The notes beneath the pieces were generated by a model. The model did no database searches, was not told the DNA's origin, and saw only the letters and a list, made by a program, of their open reading frames with translations. Positions 4,881-7,123 of a stretch of 7,123 nucleotides of DNA are shown in pieces. Numbering within the stretch: the stretch's first letter is position 1; each line of letters begins with the position of its first letter. Origin of the DNA: Clostridium sp. CAG:508 (GTDB lineage: Bacteria; Bacillota; Clostridia; TANB77; CAG-508); assembly GCA_000435755.1 (NCBI GenBank), contig FR889103.1, forward strand, positions 14,600-21,722, read 5' to 3'. Both the position numbers and the translations under genes were made by a program.

Positions 4881-6264
4881 AAAATTAGATGAATTTGAAA
4901 ACTATATAAGAGGAAAAAGAGTTGCTATTATTGGTTTAGGAGTTAGTAATATTCCTTTAATAGATTATTTTCACAACTTAGGTGCAAGTGTTGCATTTTT
5001 TGATAAAAGACCAGTTGAAAAACTAGACAAAGAAGCAGTTCAAAAAATACATAATTATAATTTTGATTTATACCTAGGAGAGAATAATTTAGAAAATCTA
5101 AAAGGATTTTCAGTAATATTCCGTTCTCCAAGTTGTAGACCTGATACACCAGAAATTGTGGATGAGGTAAGAAAAGGAACTGTTTTAACATCTGAAATAG
5201 AGATGTTAATGCAAACTTGCCCAGCTACTATAATTGGAATTACAGGAAGTGATGGAAAAACTACTACTACAAGTTTAATTTATGAAATTATAAAACAAAG
5301 TGGAAAGAAATGTTACTTAGGTGGAAATATAGGATTACCATTGTTTACAAAAGTTAGAGAAATGACACCAGAAGATGTAGTAGTATTAGAACTAAGTAGT
5401 TTTCAATTGATGGATATGCAAATTAGCCCACATATTGCGGTTATCACTAATATTTCACCAAATCATTTAGATATTCACAAATCTTATGAAGAGTACATAG
5501 ATGCTAAGAAAAACATATTTAAAAGCCAAAACGAGAATGATATTCTAGTTATTAACTATGATAATGAAATAACAAAAGAATTTAAAAATGAAGCTAATGG
5601 AAAGGTTATATATTTTAGTAGAAAAAGTAAATTAGATGATGGAATAATCTATGACGATGAGAAAATTAAGAAATGTAAAGATAAGGTTAGAAGACATATT
5701 TTAAATGTAAAAGATATTCATTTAAGAGGAGTTCACAATTACGAAAATGTTTGTGCTGCAATAGCTGCAACAGAAAGCTTAGTAGAGCCAGAAGTACAGG
5801 CTAAAGCTATTCAAAACTTTAAAGGAGTAGCACATAGATTAGAGTTTGTAAGAGAAATAGATGGAGTTAAATGGTACAATGATTCTATTGGAACATCACC
5901 AACAAGAACTATAGCAGGACTAAACTCTTTTGGTGAAAAAATCGTTCTAATTGCAGGAGGATATGATAAACATTTAGACTATACGCCAATTGCGAAACCA
6001 ATTGTAGAAAATGTAAGTAAATTAATTTTAATGGGAGCGACTGCTGAAAAGATAGAAAAAGTTGTTAGAGATGAGCTAGAAGCACAAGAAAAAGATATGC
6101 CAATATATCATTGTAGTTCATTAAATGAAGTAGTTAACAAAGCAAAAGAAATAGCAACACCAGACGAAATTGTACTATTCTCACCAGCAAGTGCAAGTTT
6201 TGATTTGTTTAAAAACTTTGAAGAAAGAGGTAATTTATTTAAGAAACTAGTAAATGAGTTATAA
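4864..6264 (+). CDS. murD: UDP-N-acetylmuramoyl-L-alanine--glutamate ligase (MurD)
   Basis: MurD adds glutamate (D-Glu in standard MurD) to UDP-MurNAc-L-Ala, using ATP, in cytoplasmic peptidoglycan precursor synthesis. It is complete at 466 residues. The N-terminal Rossmann domain has IIGLGVSN (22-29). The ATPase domain has the P-loop GITGSDGKTT (125-134), LELSSFQL (175-182), NISPNHLDIH (196-205) and the catalytic Lys region YIDAKKNIF (211-219, probably Lys215). HNYEN (291-295) follows. The C-terminal domain has WYNDSIGTSPTRT (337-349), AGGYDKHLDY (364-373) and LFSPASASFDLFKNFEERG (438-456). The NDS motif reads NDSIGTS rather than the E. coli NDSKATN. The start is supported by AAGGAG (4848-4853), inside the upstream gene. 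The 17-base overlap suggests coupled translation. No other division/cell-wall cluster genes are beside it. Confidence 0.95.
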   Translation: MDFVNKKLDEFENYIRGKRVAIIGLGVSNIPLIDYFHNLGASVAFFDKRPVEKLDKEAVQKIHNYNFDLYLGENNLENLKGFSVIFRSPSCRPDTPEIVDEVRKGTVLTSEIEMLMQTCPATIIGITGSDGKTTTTSLIYEIIKQSGKKCYLGGNIGLPLFTKVREMTPEDVVVLELSSFQLMDMQISPHIAVITNISPNHLDIHKSYEEYIDAKKNIFKSQNENDILVINYDNEITKEFKNEANGKVIYFSRKSKLDDGIIYDDEKIKKCKDKVRRHILNVKDIHLRGVHNYENVCAAIAATESLVEPEVQAKAIQNFKGVAHRLEFVREIDGVKWYNDSIGTSPTRTIAGLNSFGEKIVLIAGGYDKHLDYTPIAKPIVENVSKLILMGATAEKIEKVVRDELEAQEKDMPIYHCSSLNEVVNKAKEIATPDEIVLFSPASASFDLFKNFEERGNLFKKLVNEL

Positions 6265-6280
6265 TAGAGGAGAAAAAAAT

Positions 6281-6607
6281 ATGATACACAAAATGAAATT
6301 AAATGAAAATCCTTTTGAAAGAATAAAAAATGGAACAAAAACAGTGGAATTTAGATTATATGATGAGAAAAGACAGCAAATAAAAATTGGAGATAAAATA
6401 GAATTTTCAAAATTGCCAGATTTACAGGAAAAATTATTAGTTGATGTTATTGAGTTATATAGAGAAGATACATTTAAGAAGTTGTTTCTAAAACTATATA
6501 ATGATGAAGGTGAGGCAACTGAAAAAGCTAATGGCATGTATGAAATTTATTCACCTGATAAAGAAAAACAATATGGTGTTTTAGGAATTAAAATAAAATT
6601 ATTGTAA
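6281..6607 (+). CDS. Small ASCH-domain protein
   Basis: This is a 108-residue protein consisting of one ASCH domain (PUA-like fold), a group tied to RNA or modified-nucleoside binding. One branch, E. coli YqfB, hydrolyses N4-acetylcytidine. The hallmark is near the N-terminus: NPFERIKNGTKTVEFRLYD, with Gly18, Lys20, Glu23 and Arg25 forming the G-x-K-x-x-E-x-R pattern. IKIGDKIEF (37-45) and the closing YGVLGIKIKL strand follow the usual layout. An upstream in-frame ATG at 6254 lies inside murD and lacks a suitable Shine-Dalgarno. The ATG at 6281 has GAGGAG (6267-6272) with an 8-base spacer, so I use that. It is 16 bases after murD and probably co-transcribed. Whether it binds RNA, a nucleoside or has catalytic activity is not shown. 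Confidence 0.82.
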   Translation: MIHKMKLNENPFERIKNGTKTVEFRLYDEKRQQIKIGDKIEFSKLPDLQEKLLVDVIELYREDTFKKLFLKLYNDEGEATEKANGMYEIYSPDKEKQYGVLGIKIKLL

Positions 6608-6631
6608 CAAACAATATAGGATACATATAAT
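6602..6631 (+). promoter_or_regulatory. Possible promoter before the last gene
   Basis: TATAAT (6626-6631) is preceded by TTGTAA (6602-6607, 4 of 6 matches) with an 18-base spacer; the -35 overlaps the end of the ASCH gene. The surrounding CATATAATA (6624-6632) also fits the -10 of the mother-cell sporulation factor sigma-K (CATA-N3-TA), though no well-spaced AC -35 is seen. No terminator separates this gene from the operon upstream, so read-through is also possible. Confidence 0.4.
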
Positions 6632-6659
6632 ACATTAAATTTAAAATGGGAGGTATTGT

Positions 6660-7123
6660 ATGTATTACCAAAATTATGAGGATTATATGCGACAAGTATT
6701 AGGATATCCAATAAATGATCCTAATATTTATGAGACATATGATTATAGAAATGAAAATACATATTCATCAAATCAAGTACAGAATAATTTAACAGAAGCC
6801 GAAATGAAAGCTTTATATCCAGACAGCTATAATATAATATATCCATTGGTGTGCAAAGCATGTGAAGCAAATAATGAACCTATTTCAAAATCAGTAGTAG
6901 ATAAAATGACAGATGATGTATACAAACTTGTTGAAAGAAATGAAACAGTTGTAAATATAAAAATAGAAGCTCAAAATAGAGAAAACAGTCGTGTAAGTGC
7001 AAGACAAGAAATGAAAAGAGAACTTACACCTAAAAGAACGCCAATAAAAACTGAAACTAGAGAAACAAGACAACCAAATAATCCATTGTTAAGAGATTTA
7101 ATTAAAATTCTAATTTTGCAAAG
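6660..7123 (+). CDS. Tyr/Asn-rich protein of unknown function, 3' end outside the window
   Basis: The frame is open from an ATG at 6660 to the window edge (154 codons plus two bases, no stop), so the gene is cut by the window and not necessarily broken. Shine-Dalgarno GGGAGGT (6648-6654) sits 5 bases before the ATG. The N-terminus (1-43) is rich in Tyr, Asn and Asp. The middle segment LYPDSYNIIYPLVCKACEAN (52-71) carries a CxxC pair (Cys65, Cys68). A Lys/Arg/Thr/Glu-rich linker (about 101-140) follows, then a hydrophobic NPLLRDLIKILILQ at the cut edge. There is no signal peptide. The composition and the probable closing LIKILIL segment recall uncharacterised, possibly sporulation-linked clostridial proteins, but this is an impression from memory and no function is assigned. 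It lies 52 bases after the ASCH gene. Confidence 0.8.
   Translation, partial: MYYQNYEDYMRQVLGYPINDPNIYETYDYRNENTYSSNQVQNNLTEAEMKALYPDSYNIIYPLVCKACEANNEPISKSVVDKMTDDVYKLVERNETVVNIKIEAQNRENSRVSARQEMKRELTPKRTPIKTETRETRQPNNPLLRDLIKILILQ

Noticed and set aside
4943..5191. Minus-strand open frame within murD
   Set aside because: It is antisense to the conserved MurD N-terminal domain and has Leu/Phe-rich composition typical of AT-rich shadow frames.
6108..6537. Minus-strand open frames across the murD end and the ASCH gene
   Set aside because: They are antisense to two supported genes, and their sequence is hydrophobic and low in complexity without a start signal.
6891..7073. Minus-strand frame of about 60 codons at the right end
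   Set aside because: The plus strand carries a continuous frame with a strong ribosome binding site; the antisense frame has a Phe/Ser-rich shadow composition.

Overview
The window is strongly AT-rich. It has Gram-positive style ribosome binding sites (AGGAG/GGAGGT), sigma-A type promoters and a Clostridium-type LexA box. Its proteins (UvrA, MurD, DUF1294, ASCH) read like those of low-GC Bacillota, most plausibly an anaerobic Clostridia lineage. No transposase, rRNA, tRNA or CRISPR array is visible, so most of the window looks like ordinary chromosome. The unusual content lies in the intergenic regions and in very small or edge genes.

Region 1 (1-480): an unresolved left edge, a weak promoter and a small three-helix DUF1294 membrane protein that probably starts at TTG, closed by a strong bidirectional hairpin terminator. 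Region 2 (about 480-835): a 350-base gene-free stretch. It holds five DnaA boxes within 73 bases, an AT-rich tract with a TGTAA motif repeated at 11-base steps, a consensus sigma-A promoter with a LexA box inside it, and a 14-base palindrome that also occurs upstream of the DUF1294 gene. Region 3 (836-3711): a complete uvrA with its own terminator. The upstream elements suggest an SOS-controlled, monocistronic uvrA next to a DnaA-binding locus that could be a replication origin or a DnaA-titration or regulatory site.

Region 4 (3712-4172): a 163-base element with 30-base inverted ends and TA at each border, which looks like a MITE. Next to it, on the minus strand, is a 32-residue Asn/Lys-rich microprotein gene with an excellent ribosome binding site. 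Its upstream region is shared with a divergent strong promoter.

Region 5 (4173-6607): a compact plus-strand operon of a divergent cytidylate kinase-like protein, MurD (17-base overlap) and a small ASCH-domain protein (16-base gap). It joins nucleotide metabolism, peptidoglycan precursor synthesis and a probable RNA- or nucleoside-binding protein. Region 6 (6608-7123): a possible promoter and the 5' part of a Tyr/Asn-rich protein of unknown function that runs off the right edge.

The best candidates for something undescribed are the DnaA-box locus with its phased TGTAA array, the Asn-rich microprotein and the MITE-like repeat. None of them is proven to be a new system from sequence alone.
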